Counted from the first letter of the stretch, positions 48,390-62,436 are shown. The stretch: 64,000 nt of DNA from Edolisoma coerulescens (GCA_013397115.1 VWZW01006282.1:2479831-2543830), one strand, 5' to 3'. Translations and numbers: made by a program. The notes: a model not told the origin generated them from the letters alone.

Positions 48390-51300
48390 TTACCTACTGT
48401 TCATAGGGAACAGAGACCTTAGAGAGCAGCACTTAGAGCAGCTGAGCAAGCTGCCACAGGGTTGCTGCAGTACCTCATTGGTAACAAGTACTTTGTCACT
48501 CTAAAAATGAGAAGTAATGGATCACTTTGAGCATCACTAAAGGAAATCTTAACCTGGGCATTTGTTTGAGTTCTTAAGAACAGTTGTTTGCCTCATCTTT
48601 CTGATTTAGAAGTGCTAACATGTGCCCACGCTTAACCACCCCAGTTCTATCTAGTGAATATACAGAGGCAGCATTTTGGCTAAAACACAGAACTACACTC
48701 GAACAGTCACTTCATTGGCACAGAAGCTATTCTGCCAATGGTATTAGGTCAGAAACACCACCTGGAACACCACCTTAAAACTCTGAAGGTGTTAGCAAAC
48801 AGTTCATGACACATAGACAGAAGTTATTCTATACAAGGGACCACAGTTCCACTGCTGAAGGCAGAATAGGCCACCCTGTGTGGCAAACTGATGTGAATAT
48901 AACTGGACAGTCACCTTTAGAGGGAAGGGAGCATAAGTTCACACTGAAGTAACAGAAAGACATTTCTTGAAATCACCTGTTGAGATATACAGCTAATGCT
49001 TTTAAATAGCAATAATTCTCTAGTCAACACAAGCATCTTTCTTTCACAAGCTGCAGCCTGTATTTCTGAAAGTCTTCTTTGGGAAAAAACCTCCTGGATC
49101 AATATATCATACTGAATAGGCACACTTAAAAAAATTATTATTTAGTTATTTATGGACAGTAAAGTAGTAATTCGAACTGACACAAAATGACAATGCAAAA
49201 TGGGCTGCAAAACATGTAGGAAACACTGCATTTGGCAGTATGTTATATCAAATTTCAAAAGTGGTATTGCCTAACCATGCAACTATTCCTGCCCTCATAC
49301 ATTATTTTTTAAAGACAGACACTCTTGACACCTTAAATGCAAACAGGTAGCTATTGAAGGTCTCTGGCCCACTCTCTTATTAAAAAGGCTAAAGAAAAGC
49401 AACCTCTACAAACACTTTCATTTAAAAATAAAGCCTGAAAAAGAAATCCAACTGTTCACTATTCTGTAGGAAAGGCAAAAATCTGAAGAAAAACGCACAC
49501 TAAGCCTTCATCTATGGCTTCACAATACAGTATTAAGTTGATGTTAAGAGGCAGTATTTGCCATTCAAACCACTAAAATATGCAAATCCAAACAACTAGA
49601 CTGTAATTTAAATCTTAGTAACATGACTTAAAAAACAAATAATTGCAAAATTATTTTTCTATAATACTGACAGTTACCAATAGAAAACCAGAAAAAACAA
49701 GAAAACAAAAAAAAAAAATCCTCTACAACTTGTGCCAAAATTTCATCTCAATGATAGCTTCAAACATGTATCACAGTCATGCTCCAATACCCACCTCAAA
49801 TAGCAAGAAAACCTGCAAAAAACCTTTGTAGAGGTCTTAGAAGAACCATACAAAAAATCCTTAGAAATAAACTGCCACAGTCAAAATAGGATGAGACTAC
49901 AACTTTTAGGATTCTGTATTTGTTATGGTTACATTTTTAAGTTAGAAGAAGAAAACATTTATGTTACTCAGATTCAGTTGTCCCTGTGACTGTAGCCCTG
50001 GGCAGGCTGAAGTGTCCTTAAGGCCTTGTTTAAATAGTTTCTTTCACCAGACTTGTGGGGTTTTAACACACAGTTCAATGTATATTGGTATCCATTCTCC
50101 CTCCTATTATCATTGCTCCCCCTTTCTTTAGCTGAAAGAGAGCATTAAAACCATAAACTTGAGTCCTCTCCAACTTTGACATGGTACCACTTCCCTGGAA
50201 AAATATCTCTAAAACTCCTGCTAAATAATATTTTTTTTAATTACTAGGAAACTGGGGATAATGAAGTTTGTTTATAACACACAATGTTTTCTCCCTACAC
50301 CAGCGTATTCCTAAGCTAAATTTCTTGCTTAGACTAGTATTTTGTCTGACATAGCACTTCACAATCTCTAGTTGTACAAAAATTATACGCTATTAAACCA
50401 ACAACTTAATACAGTCACCTTCCAATCCCACATGGTGTTAAAAAGTAAGAATAAAAAATTATAAATATTATTTTTTTACCATTACAACCACATGCAAACA
50501 TTATGATTAACTCTGGAAATTAAAGAACGAATACAGCTGGTAAACCGAAACTGAAATCAATTTGCAGGAAGTATCTATTAGAGATCTATCATTCCATTAT
50601 GAACAGCTGGACTGAATAACACACAAGAAATCCCAGTGCATGTTACAACACTGCCACTGGAAAGGTTTCAATTGCAGCAGCTGGTGGTCCTGCCCACAAA
50701 GAGCAGGGGGCTGCAAACACTGCACCAACGGCTGCTCAACAGGAATCCAACAGGCAACAGCAGCTGCTTTGTTTTAAGGGGCAAGAAATGGGTGGGATGT
50801 AGATGCTCAAAAATGGGCTGCTTGAGCCTAAAAGTGGGGTGAGGTAAGGAAGGAAAAATACTCTATTTCCCTGAAAGACACAACCAAATATTATTACTTG
50901 AAGTATAGCACATTTAATGTTGCTGGTTTTTTCTTTAGGCCTTCTAAGAGGACAGATAATGGAAATATTAGGCACTATTTTGCACTAAATGGCACCACTT
51001 TCAAATAGTAATTTGTCCAAGTGTGTCAACTCATAGTCATGACAACTAGATAGCAAGTGGCCTTTGGGTACATGTCCTTCACAGGAAAGTATTTCAGATG
51101 GTTCCCTTTAGCCAGAAAACTACAATAATACTTCAAACTAGGGCATTAAATTTGATTCCAGAATGTCAAACAAGACAATTATGGCTGGCAATCCTCTCAG
51201 AGGTGGGTCTAGGCAGCCTTTAATTAGAGTTTGAGGCACCTTCAATGTACATTTTAACTATTAACAGTTAACCATTTTAACTGTTTTGCAGACTCCCAGA

Positions 51301-54300
51301 TGTCAATGTATAATGCAAACTCCTTGTAATTTAAGCACATAGCACAACACTTTTATAAATATTCTGACAAAGCTGCCCCATAAAACTCACCATAGGCACA
51401 GAAGTGTTTGTTACAAATGACCCCTCTTTGCATCTGTGAAGCATTATGACTAAAATTTTGTCAATCTGCAAAGAATAAGTGCCACAATTATTGGCTTTAC
51501 ACTAACTTAAATTTCCCCAGCTGAATTCATGTAAGTGCAATATTACCACAAATGCACTTCAATACAAAACAAAAACCTCCAAAATTATAACTGCTGTGGC
51601 AAAACAACCCCAACCAAAGACATGCACAAAAGTTCCCTGCCTATAAAATACTGCATCCCAACGTGGGGGTTTGGCCTGCATAGCCCAGCATTCACTGTCA
51701 AACATGCCAGCCAAACAAGCAGTCATAGACAAATGAACTGCTACCCCAGAGAGCAATCCTTCAGCGAACACAGAGCAAGAGCTCACTGAAGCCAAACAGT
51801 TGTGATATGGGCTTGAAGCACAGACTAGGACAAGAAAAAGCATTACAGACTAATACCACTTCCTACATAAAAATCATCTTGCAAGCTCTGTCAACCATAG
51901 ACATTTCATCTTCCTCCAGAGCAAGAAACATTTAACAGTGTAACTGTCATTTTAAAACAGCTTTTTAGTCTTTTCATCTTACTCAAGCCAGTCCTAGTTG
52001 CTCTATATAAGCCTCATAACAAAATTAAACACTGAAAGCTACCTACACATCTGTAATCTACATTAACTCTTCACTGTTTCCTTCAGCAGTGTTGTTGAAA
52101 AAAAAAGCATGACTAAAAATTCTGCCCTTCAGAAAAGTCTACAGGAGTATTTTGTAACATGTCTGTCAGTCCCTAGCACAGCCCAGCTAGAATTAAGAAA
52201 GACAGTATCTATCTACATCACAAAACTCAAAGTGGTAAATATATCTATCCATTAAACACCTGAAACAAATGTCCAAGAGGCTCTCAAATACCTTCACAAC
52301 CACAGATCAAGAGGTACAGTATTACTGATCTAGCCACAATACCTCCATGAGACTGGCTAGTCCACTCCCAATATAACAACTACTATCCCCCACAAAGAGA
52401 AGAAAAAAAACTCAGCAAGACATTAAGGGATTTCTTGAAAAAAAGAAATCTACAACACCCTTTTGAAGAGGGACAGAATAGAGTCACATCCAACACACCT
52501 GAGAAATGCAAAATGTCAGCAGCAAATCCAACACATGGTTGGATTTCTCTTCTATGAGAGATTTTCATTAATGGATGAAAGTACACATCAAATTTGTGAA
52601 TAACATCAAGACTGGAAGGATTTTTTTTATTATGCAGCACAGAATTGGAAATATATAAAACCACTCTCTAATAATCTTAATAGAACAAAATTCAAGGAAA
52701 ATGCTACATGGCATTTATAAACATCAACAAAAATCAAGGCATGGATAAAAATGGAGAAAAGCAGCAATATGATAAGAAACAATCCAAGTGATTCATCACT
52801 ATAAGAAGGATTCAAAAATGTCAACACTACTCAATATGTTAGCAAGAATATTACAAGACAGACACAGCAAGCAACAATTCTGCCTTGCTCTGTACTGAAG
52901 TCACAGTGCAAGCACTGGGTATAGTTTAAGTACCACAAATACAAGACAGCAGAAGCCAACAGAAGAGGACAATGAAACATTTGGAACTCATGATCCCAGA
53001 AGAATGGTTTAAAGAGCTTATTTATTTACCCTAGGAAAGCTGAGAGGACAAATTAACAAGTTTTAAAATATGCAAAAGCCAAAGGCAATAGTCAACTGTC
53101 CTCTATGTCCACAGTAAATAACTCTATTCAGCCTGGTTTGCTTTCACCTTTTTTTCCCTGAACAAGAAGTTTAGTCAGATATCGGAAGAAGAAGAAAAAG
53201 AAGTAACACCAAAAAGTTACTGAAGGAAACTGTGGAATTCTCATTACTGCAAGTTTAAGAACTGGTCACTAAGCTGTAGGGATACTTCCCTCTGCTTCAG
53301 AACTATTGTATCTTCCAAGATCCTTACAAACCTCAGCATTTTTATAGCTCATATATGCTATTAAAATGTACATCGTTTTCAGGGGCCTGACACAGCTTAG
53401 TGATCTCTAACTATACAGTAATATAAATTCACATTCCCACCACATCCTGAGGAAACACGGTTTTCTCCACACATCCCAGCTTCCAACCCAGAACTGCCTC
53501 GCACTGCTCTTCTCAGAGCAATATATTAAGCACAGTGACAAATGTCACCCATTATCATTCTGTCATTGCAACAAGTTCCCGGGTGAACAGTCTATAGAAT
53601 GAAAGTCACCACCAAGGATAACACTCAACTGCGCAACAAATCAAACCAGACATAAAAAAAGGTAATTTTGAGAACTGCAAAGGAAGGAATCCTATACATC
53701 AGTCTTTTTACTGATAAGCAGGGACTACCAATATGCCAATTCTCAATAAAAGAAGTTGAGATATGAGATTATTTTCATCCTAGTACAAATATAATTTCCA
53801 AGACACTTGCTCAATATAATCTTAAAAAGACAGTCAACAAATTCTGCCCTCCATGCCTCCATCAACCTGTGCATGTTTCTAATCCAACACTACTGCAACA
53901 TACTATAATATTGCATAGTTATCAACAGACTGCTGCTTTAGGTAGCTGCAAGAAAAAAGTCAAACTAAAGACAAAGCCATTCTTGCAACAAGGTGATTTA
54001 AAAAAATGAATCAACCAATGTTAAGAAAGTCTGCCACACATTACCAAAGAGTAGGTAGCCAGAATTTAACTACAATGCAAAAGGTTTTATGTCATGTAAT
54101 AAACTAAACTACACATTCAAATTTCATAACTTGCCAATATATTACATAAAAATTAGGACTGTGCACCATGCAACGCTATTGCTAATATGTACTTGTATTG
54201 CAATGACAGCTGCAGATTAATTTGCCCAGAAACTTCTACAATATATAGAGAATAACACATCATCACACACACAACTTCTACAAGGAAAATGCACAAGCTT

Positions 54301-57300
54301 CCTAGTAGGAAGGGAAAAGGACTTGATAGGTAATGTCAGCAGCAATCTGGAAAACCTTGTCTTGTCAGTCATTCCTAAGGCAAGGAAGATGATACAGCAC
54401 TCTCCTTTTCCAGCCTAATCAATCAACTAATAAATCATTTTGCAAAGCTAGCCACAAACCATACTTAAGTACTTCAAGACTGTCTCATAAAAAAAAACCC
54501 AAGTAACAGCCCTCACTCCTGATTAGGGGCTGCAGGAAAAAGCAACTGACCCAGAGCACCAGAGCATCATAATTTGAACAACTTTTTAATTATTATGTTG
54601 TAATTTTTAGTCTTTTCACTCCATGAATAGAGAAATGCCTAAAATAACAGGAAAGGCTTTCTTTAACACCTATAACTTTCTTAATTGCAATTAAGTCAAC
54701 AATCTCTTAGGAACAGATCATTCCACTGACTTAAGGCTGAAGCAGAGGCTTTATTCAGGAGAGACCTCCTAAGGCAGTGGATCCAAGCAGACAGTCCAGG
54801 CCACTGAAGGGGGCAGTGCCCCTCCAACCCTTTCCTTGCTGTCACTCTACCTGCTAATAATCAACCCCAAGATGACACTGCTCAACGCACCAAATCAAGA
54901 GAAAATCTGCCCAGAAAAGCTGCAAGTACTTTGCTGCTGGTTTAGCAAGCTGAACTAGCTCAACCAGAGGCTGAGCACTGCCAAAGACAAGGAGATAGGA
55001 GCACACTGCCAAGAGGATCCTACACTGCCAGTCCATCATTTACAGCTGTCACTAGATCGGTTGAGTTCATGAAAATTTACCCCTTCTGGTTAATAAGGGA
55101 TAACTGCACACATCTACCTTAAAGCCAAAGTAAAGGAGGACTGAAAGGGAAAGCCCATTGACACTCACTGCAGTTAAGAACAATTACATACTTACCTAAG
55201 TAAAGCAACCACATCTCATTCCATCACAGTTTAATTTCTTACTAAACTATAGGTCCATGTCTTCTTTTTTCAGTGGATCCAAATCAGAAAACAGTAGTTT
55301 TCTGGAAGTCTGCACTGCTTTATGAACACAAAGAGAGTTGCAAAGTTTCATTATAAGAACAATGGACTGGCTCATAATTGATGTGCTTTCTATGACACAG
55401 AAAACACAAAACACGGTAACACATTTCATGACAATGGTAAAATTTAGTAGTAACGTGGCAATGTTAAACAGTAAAAACTCAGCTTCCTTCTTAAAGAGTT
55501 GAAGAACAAAGTTGGGAGAAAATACCTTTTTGCTTTGAAAAGTCTCTAGAGACAGCTTGAAATGCTGTCCAAAACTCTCGTCTCTCTACCAAACCATTAT
55601 GATTGGAGTACAAACAGACAATCTCCACAGCATAGTCCTGGATGCTAGATCTAACTTCTCCACCAAGTGTCTTGGAAGAAGGATCAAGGTTACCTGGAAA
55701 CATTTTTCTTTACATAAATTAAATCTCCTAAACACAACACACATATCAGCAGTTCACTTAAAAAGGTGACTTACAAACCAGACATAGCATTCACAATGCA
55801 TTTAGGATTTAAGGGAAACTAAAAGAAGAAAGATTAGCATTATTGATGTCAAGAAATATCCTTCCAAGTGGTATCTTTGACTCACATTATTTATTCTTAA
55901 GTGTCATTCATGGCTTAAGTGTTACTCTTCCTTAATGTGTACTGATCTGCAATGGATTACTGATGTAAGAATTATCTCGGTACCTAACAGACATGGTCAC
56001 TTAAAATACAGTCCTGGTGGTTCTTTCACTCATTTTAGGAAAAATATAGCATTTTTCCATCCAGAAAAGAAGTCTTAAAAAATATTTTAAAAAAAATAGA
56101 AGGAAAAAAAAAAAGAGAGATAAAATCACAGTTAGCTGATATATTCACACAGCACAGCTTCATTAAATTCAACTCAATACCGTAAATGACTTAAGCCAGA
56201 ATGAAAATCATAATCTTAAAGTAATCAGGGAAATTTTTTAAAGGGATACCTAAATAATTATGAATTAACAGCTAAAACTGAAGTTATCAGCATCTGTATT
56301 ATGCAGAGGAGCACAAATAGGTTGGTCTTACACAGATCAAGTCCCTCTCCCCATCCTGCTCCCAGGAACAGGAAGGAACACCAGAATGTGATAGTCTGCC
56401 CAGTTTAAGGCAGAATTACATCCTGTCCATTTAGGTAAAAATAGCTCTCTCCCCTTTATGATAGCCACAAGAACTTTTGATTCCCAGAAGTTCACAGGAT
56501 CAGTTGACAAGACTGTCAGCCTGTTCCTGTTTCACTTTCGTACGTAGACAAAACAGTTGCTTCCAACTGGAGTTTCAAAATAAATTCCAAATCAGCAAGT
56601 ATTGCAGATTTTAGACAGACCATCTTCCCATTCCCATTTAAAGCACTTCCCTTAGAGCAAGTCAATCTATTCCAGCTCTTTCTTTAGGTTCACTTTACTA
56701 ATGTGTTATACATATAGAATATACAGTATTATTTTAGATAGTTAATACTGTAAAAGGTTATTGAGATGAATTCTGTCCTAACAATGTGTATGTTTTACTC
56801 TATTCAGAGAAAAAAGTATTTCACACTGTAACAGGTATAAATGCCTCAGAGCTCATGAGTTCACAAACTCAAATTTCTCAGTTACTATATATCATACCAG
56901 CAACTTTTAGCATCTGAAAAAATATCCAGATACCCAGCTCAAGGAGATTTTTGTAATTTGATATAATTATTCCATTCCTTATTATCAACAAAGTTCCAGG
57001 GTTTAGATCTTTATTTTTCAGAAGGCAAGAGATGACTAAGAGAACTTGCAAGAATCACATGTACCATTACTAAACTACATAAAGGCCTGCTCTGTGAACT
57101 GAGAGAACTCTGCAGCTACTTTGCATGGAAAAAACAAACACAGCAGAACCCAAACATGGCAATAATTTAGGATATAGATTTTCAGAGATATTGCTCCTCA
57201 GGATACCTCGTAAAGATAGCAACTGCTTGTAAATAGCAAATACTGTTTGTTACTAAATACTCCTTGTATGTTTAAAGAAGCCATTGTCCAAGCACTATTT

Positions 57301-58331
57301 GAAACATAACTAGATTATTAAAATTCATTAAAGGATGAAACTAAAATACACACAGACACACTATTCCATATAATTATACAGAACATATCAGATCTGTTAG
57401 GTCACAGTCAACAAATAACCATGCAGACTTTAAACTCCTGCTGGTGCTGACATTTTATATAAAGGAGGAGTGCTAGGGGCACTACCCTAGGACACGGCAG
57501 ATTCAGGTATAATTCCTTGTTCATCCACGAGCTCCCTGCACAGCCTTGTGCGAGTCTCTAGCTCTCTGTGCACTCATCCCATGTGGAATGGTTGGCTAAG
57601 AGCAGGGAGATGTCAAGGGACTCACATGATGGCAGCTGAGACCCAAGCATGTAAAATAACGAACACCCACAATTTGAAACAAAGCAGAAAGCTGACATTT
57701 ATTATATCTGTGTTTACGTCTATTGGGAGTGACACCCGTTCACGTAGGATGACAAATTCTGAATCGTTCTCCGAATCCAATAAAATTAAGGGTTTGTTCA
57801 TAAATGTGGTGACCTGAGAGACCAGATGCATGCACTGTCCTGCCTCCAATAACGATAGGTAAGGAGTCTCTCTCTCAAGCACATCAATCTTTCTTTCCTG
57901 CAAAAGCACCTTTCTCTCTGTCAATTATCTGATATTTAAGACTCATCTCATTGCACCGCTCCCATTTAGAAACAATCCCAAAATCAACCCACACTTCCAA
58001 GTCACAACAAAGGCCTAAAACTGCAGTGAATGCTTTAGCCATGCAGCCAAAGCTAGAAAGACCCTGGAAGCAGGGATTTGACACCACCATAATCACAACA
58101 GGCATTAGTGTGTCCAGCAAATTCTGACCTGAAGCAGCAGGTGAAGGAGGCCCAGGGAGGGAGAGCCAACCCTCACTCCCGCACAAGGAGGGCCCAAGCG
58201 ATCGCATCCCTGCCCAGGGCCCACACACACAACTCCCGTCGCTGACACCGTATCTGGAGCAGCCCCAAGCACCGACCCAGCGCCGATGCCCTCACACCGC
58301 CCTCGGCCCAGGCCTGCTCTCCCCCTCCCCA
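48390..58331 (-). other. WDR20: Presumed WDR20 intron 1, distal part
   Basis: No exon is recognised on either strand through nearly 10 kb of AT-rich sequence. The last 190 bp (58140-58331) turn GC-rich with many CpGs, as expected at the edge of a CpG-island promoter. The assignment depends on where exon 1 lies. Confidence 0.55.
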
Positions 58332-58721
58332 NNNNNNNNNNNNNNNNNNNNNNNNNNNNNNNNNNNNNNNNNNNNNNNNNNNNNNNNNNNNNNNNNNNNN
58401 NNNNNNNNNNNNNNNNNNNNNNNNNNNNNNNNNNNNNNNNNNNNNNNNNNNNNNNNNNNNNNNNNNNNNNNNNNNNNNNNNNNNNNNNNNNNNNNNNNNN
58501 NNNNNNNNNNNNNNNNNNNNNNNNNNNNNNNNNNNNNNNNNNNNNNNNNNNNNNNNNNNNNNNNNNNNNNNNNNNNNNNNNNNNNNNNNNNNNNNNNNNN
58601 NNNNNNNNNNNNNNNNNNNNNNNNNNNNNNNNNNNNNNNNNNNNNNNNNNNNNNNNNNNNNNNNNNNNNNNNNNNNNNNNNNNNNNNNNNNNNNNNNNNN
58701 NNNNNNNNNNNNNNNNNNNNN
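58332..58721. other. 390-base N gap in GC-rich sequence
   Basis: The gap is flanked by CCCCTCCCCA on the left and GGGGGACCGCGGTGGGACAC on the right. Long frames that cross it are artefacts of N translation. It is a candidate location for the WDR20 CpG island and first exon. Confidence 0.97.
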
Positions 58722-59165
58722 GGGGGACCGCGGTGGGACACCGTGAGCGACCTCCCTGCGCCAGCAGGGCCGTCCCGGGGCACAGGACTGCATCCACAGG
58801 ACTCTTGGATGTCTCCGCACCCTCTCTGGGCAACCTGTTCCAGGGCGCAGTCGCTGCACAGTAAAGAAGTTCTTCCTCGTGTTCGGGTGGAACTTCCTGG
58901 GCATCAACTTCTGCCCGTGGACCACCGAGAAGAGCCTGGCTCCATCCTCTGACACCCGCCCTTTAGATACTTATACACATTGATGAGGTCCCCNCTTTTC
59001 CAGGCTAAACAATCACAGCTGTCTCAGTATCTCATTAGGGAGATGCTCCAGTCCTTTAATCATGTTTGTAGCTCTCTGCTGGACCCACTGCAGGAGCTCC
59101 ATGTCCCTCTCGTACTGCAGAGCCCAGAACCGGACACAGCGCTGCAGATGTGGCCTCAGCAGGGT
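58722..59165 (-). mobile_element. CR1 LINE fragment (reverse-transcriptase C-terminus to near the 3' end)
   Basis: Read on the minus strand, it matches the CR1 open reading frame end. Landmarks are GCCACATCTGCAGCGCTGTG, GCTCCTGCAGTGGGTCCAGC, then AATGTGTATAAGTATCTAAA, the residues EDGARLFSVVHGQKL, RKFHPNTRKNFFTVQ, and CCCTGCTGGCGCAGGGAGG close to the 3' end. It has deletions and frameshifts, is 5'-truncated, and is inactive. Its 3' side runs into the N gap. A single N lies inside it at 58994. CR1 is the dominant LINE of birds and supports an avian source. Confidence 0.92.
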
Positions 59166-59415
59166 CACCCAACACGGTGGCTCCACGGGGCAGCTGCTCT
59201 GGGGGATGGGGGAGATGGCGAGAAGGGGGTTGTGAGCAGAGGTTTTGTGTGCCCACAGGGACCTGCCATCTCAGGATGCGGGGCTCTGCCCCGGCACAGC
59301 GTGGGGTGAGGTGGTCCCCGCTGCTGGAGGTGCCAGATCAGAGCCAGGAGGTGTCCATGTGCAGTGCTGTTTTTGGGGCAATGGCTCCCAGGTGAGAGCC
59401 CCCAGTCACCATGGG

Positions 59416-59445
59416 GCCATCACAGTGAGGCCATCACAGTGAGGC
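59416..59445. repeat. Short tandem repeat, two copies of a 15-base GCCATCACAGTGAG unit
   Basis: Two adjacent copies of GGCCATCACAGTGA are followed by a partial third, GGCATCAC. The repeat is small and shows no obvious function. Confidence 0.7.
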
Positions 59446-59760
59446 ATCACCATCGTGGCCACCTCCATTGGCTCATTCGCCATGGCCCTGGCCAGCTTTG
59501 CCCACAGAGAACTGCCAGCACCTGGAAGCCTGGTGAGGTGGGGCCGTGGACCCTGCTGTGAGTGTCCATCAGTTTAGGGACAGCAAATCCAGGTGTGCAG
59601 CTGTACTTTGACACTTCATGCCAAGCTCACGATGCCCCTGATGGAGATGGTGGCTCCATCCCTCCAGCTCTGCGCCAGCCTCCAACCTGCTGCAGGCAGA
59701 GCCGGGCCTGGGAGTTGGCCTGAGGTGTGAACCTGAAAAACTGGTTATCAGATCACTCAC

Positions 59761-59864
59761 CTCCTGGTTCTGATTGTCCTGCAACCATACAGCCAGCTGT
59801 ATTGCATGGTGAACCAGATCAATGCCAGGCAGAGCTGGCACAGGGTTGGGAAGGATTGTATTCA
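59761..59864 (-). other. Possible unidentified exon
   Basis: On the minus strand an acceptor (CCTCCCTGCCCAG at 59865) and a consensus donor (CAGGAG|GTGAGT at 59760) bracket 104 bp. The enclosed frame is open: NTILPNPVPALPGIDLVHHA, then IQLAVWLQDNQNQE. I do not recognise the peptide. It lies upstream of the presumed WDR20 start and on the same strand. Chance is a real alternative. Confidence 0.2.
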
Positions 59865-60768
59865 CTGGGCAGGGAGGCAGGACTGTTTCTTCTGACAGCA
59901 GTTTCAGCTTTAAGCGTTTTTCTCACTACAGCCTCCTGACTGACTCAAACTGATCTAAGACTGATCTCCAGCTGTAAAAAAAGGCTTTGACCCCTCCTCG
60001 ACAGGTATTTCTGTTACCTGCCTTGCATCAGTTCTAGTAATCATGCAACCAAAGGGTGAGTCAGATCCACCTGAAAATTAACACACACACAGAAATCATG
60101 AGTTCTCAGGTAAGCAAAGTGTTGATCAGCAGCCAGGTTGCTCCAACTCACCACAGAATTGCTGGAGGCAAAATAAGGAAGGAGTTGGGAATGTGCGACT
60201 AGGGGAAGATAAGCAGCACAGGGTTAGATCATCTTACGTTAACAATGAAAACCACACTTTCAAGATATAGTTTCCTGCGGTAGCTGTGTGGCTCTAATGT
60301 GACTGCTACCAAAGACACTGTACTGCTCTCTTCTTTCTGGACTATGACTGTCTGCTGCTACTCCTTCATTTACCAGCAGCAGTGCTCTCCTGACCTCATG
60401 AGGAGCCATTTCTGAAAGATAAATGGATAGAGAATTAAACTCCTTGCAAATGTGAAATGAATTTGGTTAAATGAAAAACACCAACTGCTTAAGAGAGGGG
60501 ACAGGAATGGACAGCAGAGCCGGAGGGAAGCAGGGCCTTCCTTCTTTCCATTAGACCAGCTCAGCTGAAGAAGTCCACTCAGACTGCAGGGGTTAAAGGG
60601 ATTTAGTTTCAAGTCAATTTAGTTCAAAGAGATTTTGTTTGTAGCTGAAGACTGTCTTGCTGCTGACCATCAAAATATTAGTACAAGGTAGCTAAGAGAC
60701 ATGAAACAGCCAAAGATCTCCAGAAAAGAGTCTGTATCTGAGTGATTATCTGAACAAGTACAGAAAAT

Positions 60769-62332
60769 TAGACTTCTAAAAGGCCAGATATTGAAGACTT
60801 ACTTGAAATTCTTAAGATAAAGCCAATCAATAATGACCAGTAGATCTTGTCAGCTTATCAGCTAGCCCTTCCAGATGGTATTGACAACCTCCTAAAAGCA
60901 CATAAAGTAAGCAGACCTGCAATTTTTTAAAAAATCATCTGAAGAGTGATTGTTTCATAAAGAAATTTCATTAATGGACTTCCAGAGAGAAAGTCAGAAT
61001 ATTTTCAGTCAACAAATAAGAGCAGGATGAGCATGGATCTCTAAATAGTAATATTCAAAACAGAAAAGGATATAACAACAACAACAAAATTTTTTTTAAA
61101 AAGTGTCGCTCCAAGCAGGCATACTGAGTATGTCTTATTCATTACCCACTGACAACATTGAATAGATCACTTTGAAGAAGAAAGCAGGCAACTTTGGTAG
61201 AGGGACTGTGTGGAATGCAAATCATACTGAAACGACAGCAGGCCATCTGTCACTGATGGAATGAGTGTGATCCGAAGAATAAACAAAGTTAACAAGTACC
61301 TGGTTATCAGCAGTACATGATGGTGCAGAAAGTCAAAGAATTGATGTAGTGTTTAACACTTACAAGAAACATCAATAAAAGCTGCTGAGAGATTCCACGG
61401 AGAATCCAAGACAAATATTCATTTGAAAAACACAGCTGCAAGTCACAAGAACACTATTGTGCAGCCCCATCAACAATGCTCATCAAAATACTAGGGGAAA
61501 TAGGGATTACAGAGATAAGTCTTATGAAAAATTCCCTGTCCCACTTGTAAATTCTTCTGTTTCAAGCTAACCAAGGATGACAGTTCTGAAATGATCCCAT
61601 GAGGACACCCCAGATGAGTTGCTTTCTATGCACCACACAACCAATAAACTGAAGTCAGTCACAATCACTGCTATATTGTGCCTTTACTTTTTGCAAATTG
61701 TTTTGGCAAATTGGAAAACAGACATGAGCAAAATTCACTAACAGTAATAAAATAGTGTGGTCCTTTGAGATTGCTTTATGCAGGGCATAAATTGGTCCTG
61801 AAACTTTTCAGAATGTAATATTAATAGTGCTTTTACTGGACATGAAGAAACTGCAATCCAAGTACAGTTATGAACAAAACTTTCCTGTGCTTGAACTTGA
61901 ATGCCATCTGTTACTTCCCGGAAAATGCAACAACTGGTATTAGTGATGCTTTTACCAGCTTTTCTGAGACAAAAAAAAAGAGGGTGGTGATTACACCCAT
62001 GCTCCATCAGGCAAACGATCTATTCTAGCATGCACTGCCTGCAGATCATGCTGCAGAAATCAGGAGACCATGTCTGCACTGTCAACTACAGCAGGTCTGT
62101 CAAGTCTTTCTGGGACTTCTGATGCCCAAACAAATTTAGGCATTTAGTGTGACTGGCTTAAGAGTCAAGAGAGTCAAAAGTTCTGCAATGTGTCAAATTT
62201 TAACACCTTTTGAACGTGTGTGTTACTAACAGAGATACACAGACATGTAAGTGACACATCTGAACTAGGCAAAAGATTGGTGCTGGTGAGAGAATGGCAT
62301 GGAAGTTCCACTTAATATGGGGAGAAGAAAAA
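60769..62332. repeat. Copy 1 of a >=1.56-kb apparently identical tandem duplication
   Basis: From TAGACTTCTAAAAGGCCAG to GGGGAGAAGAAAAA the sequence recurs 1668 bases downstream with no difference I could find. Even the chance 89-residue frame at 61738-62007 recurs unchanged at 63406-63675. It holds no recognised gene; it has an AAC run at 61075 followed by T8. Confidence 0.95.
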
Positions 62333-62436
62333 GGATGGCAGTGTTGGAAATATGTTTCCAAGTACTTACATGGTCTTTAAAGTACATTTAACTTGCTTTC
62401 ATCATGAGAAAATATTGTTTCTGGCATAGTTTCATN
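62333..62436. other. Spacer between the two duplicate copies, ending at a single N
   Basis: About 104 bases follow copy 1 and end TTTCATN immediately before copy 2. The lone N at about 62436-62437 marks an assembly join. Confidence 0.85.

Larger units (their letters stand above)
59166..60768. other. GC-rich to mixed sequence right of the CR1 fragment
   Basis: The segment 59166-59700 is GC-rich with CpGs, then composition returns to AT-rich. Neither an HSP90AA1 exon (the gene upstream of WDR20 in mammals) nor the WDR20 first exon is recognisable. It contains a short tandem repeat at 59416 and a possible spliceable frame at 59761-59864. Confidence 0.4.

Noticed and set aside
47562..48504. Several 150-198 codon frames on both strands
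   Set aside because: They lie in or across the solo LTR and its GC-rich internal repeats; no retroviral protein motif is present.
58105..58955. Long open frames of 160-260 codons on both strands across the gap
   Set aside because: Most of each frame is translated N. The readable ends are CR1 sequence and GC-rich flank.
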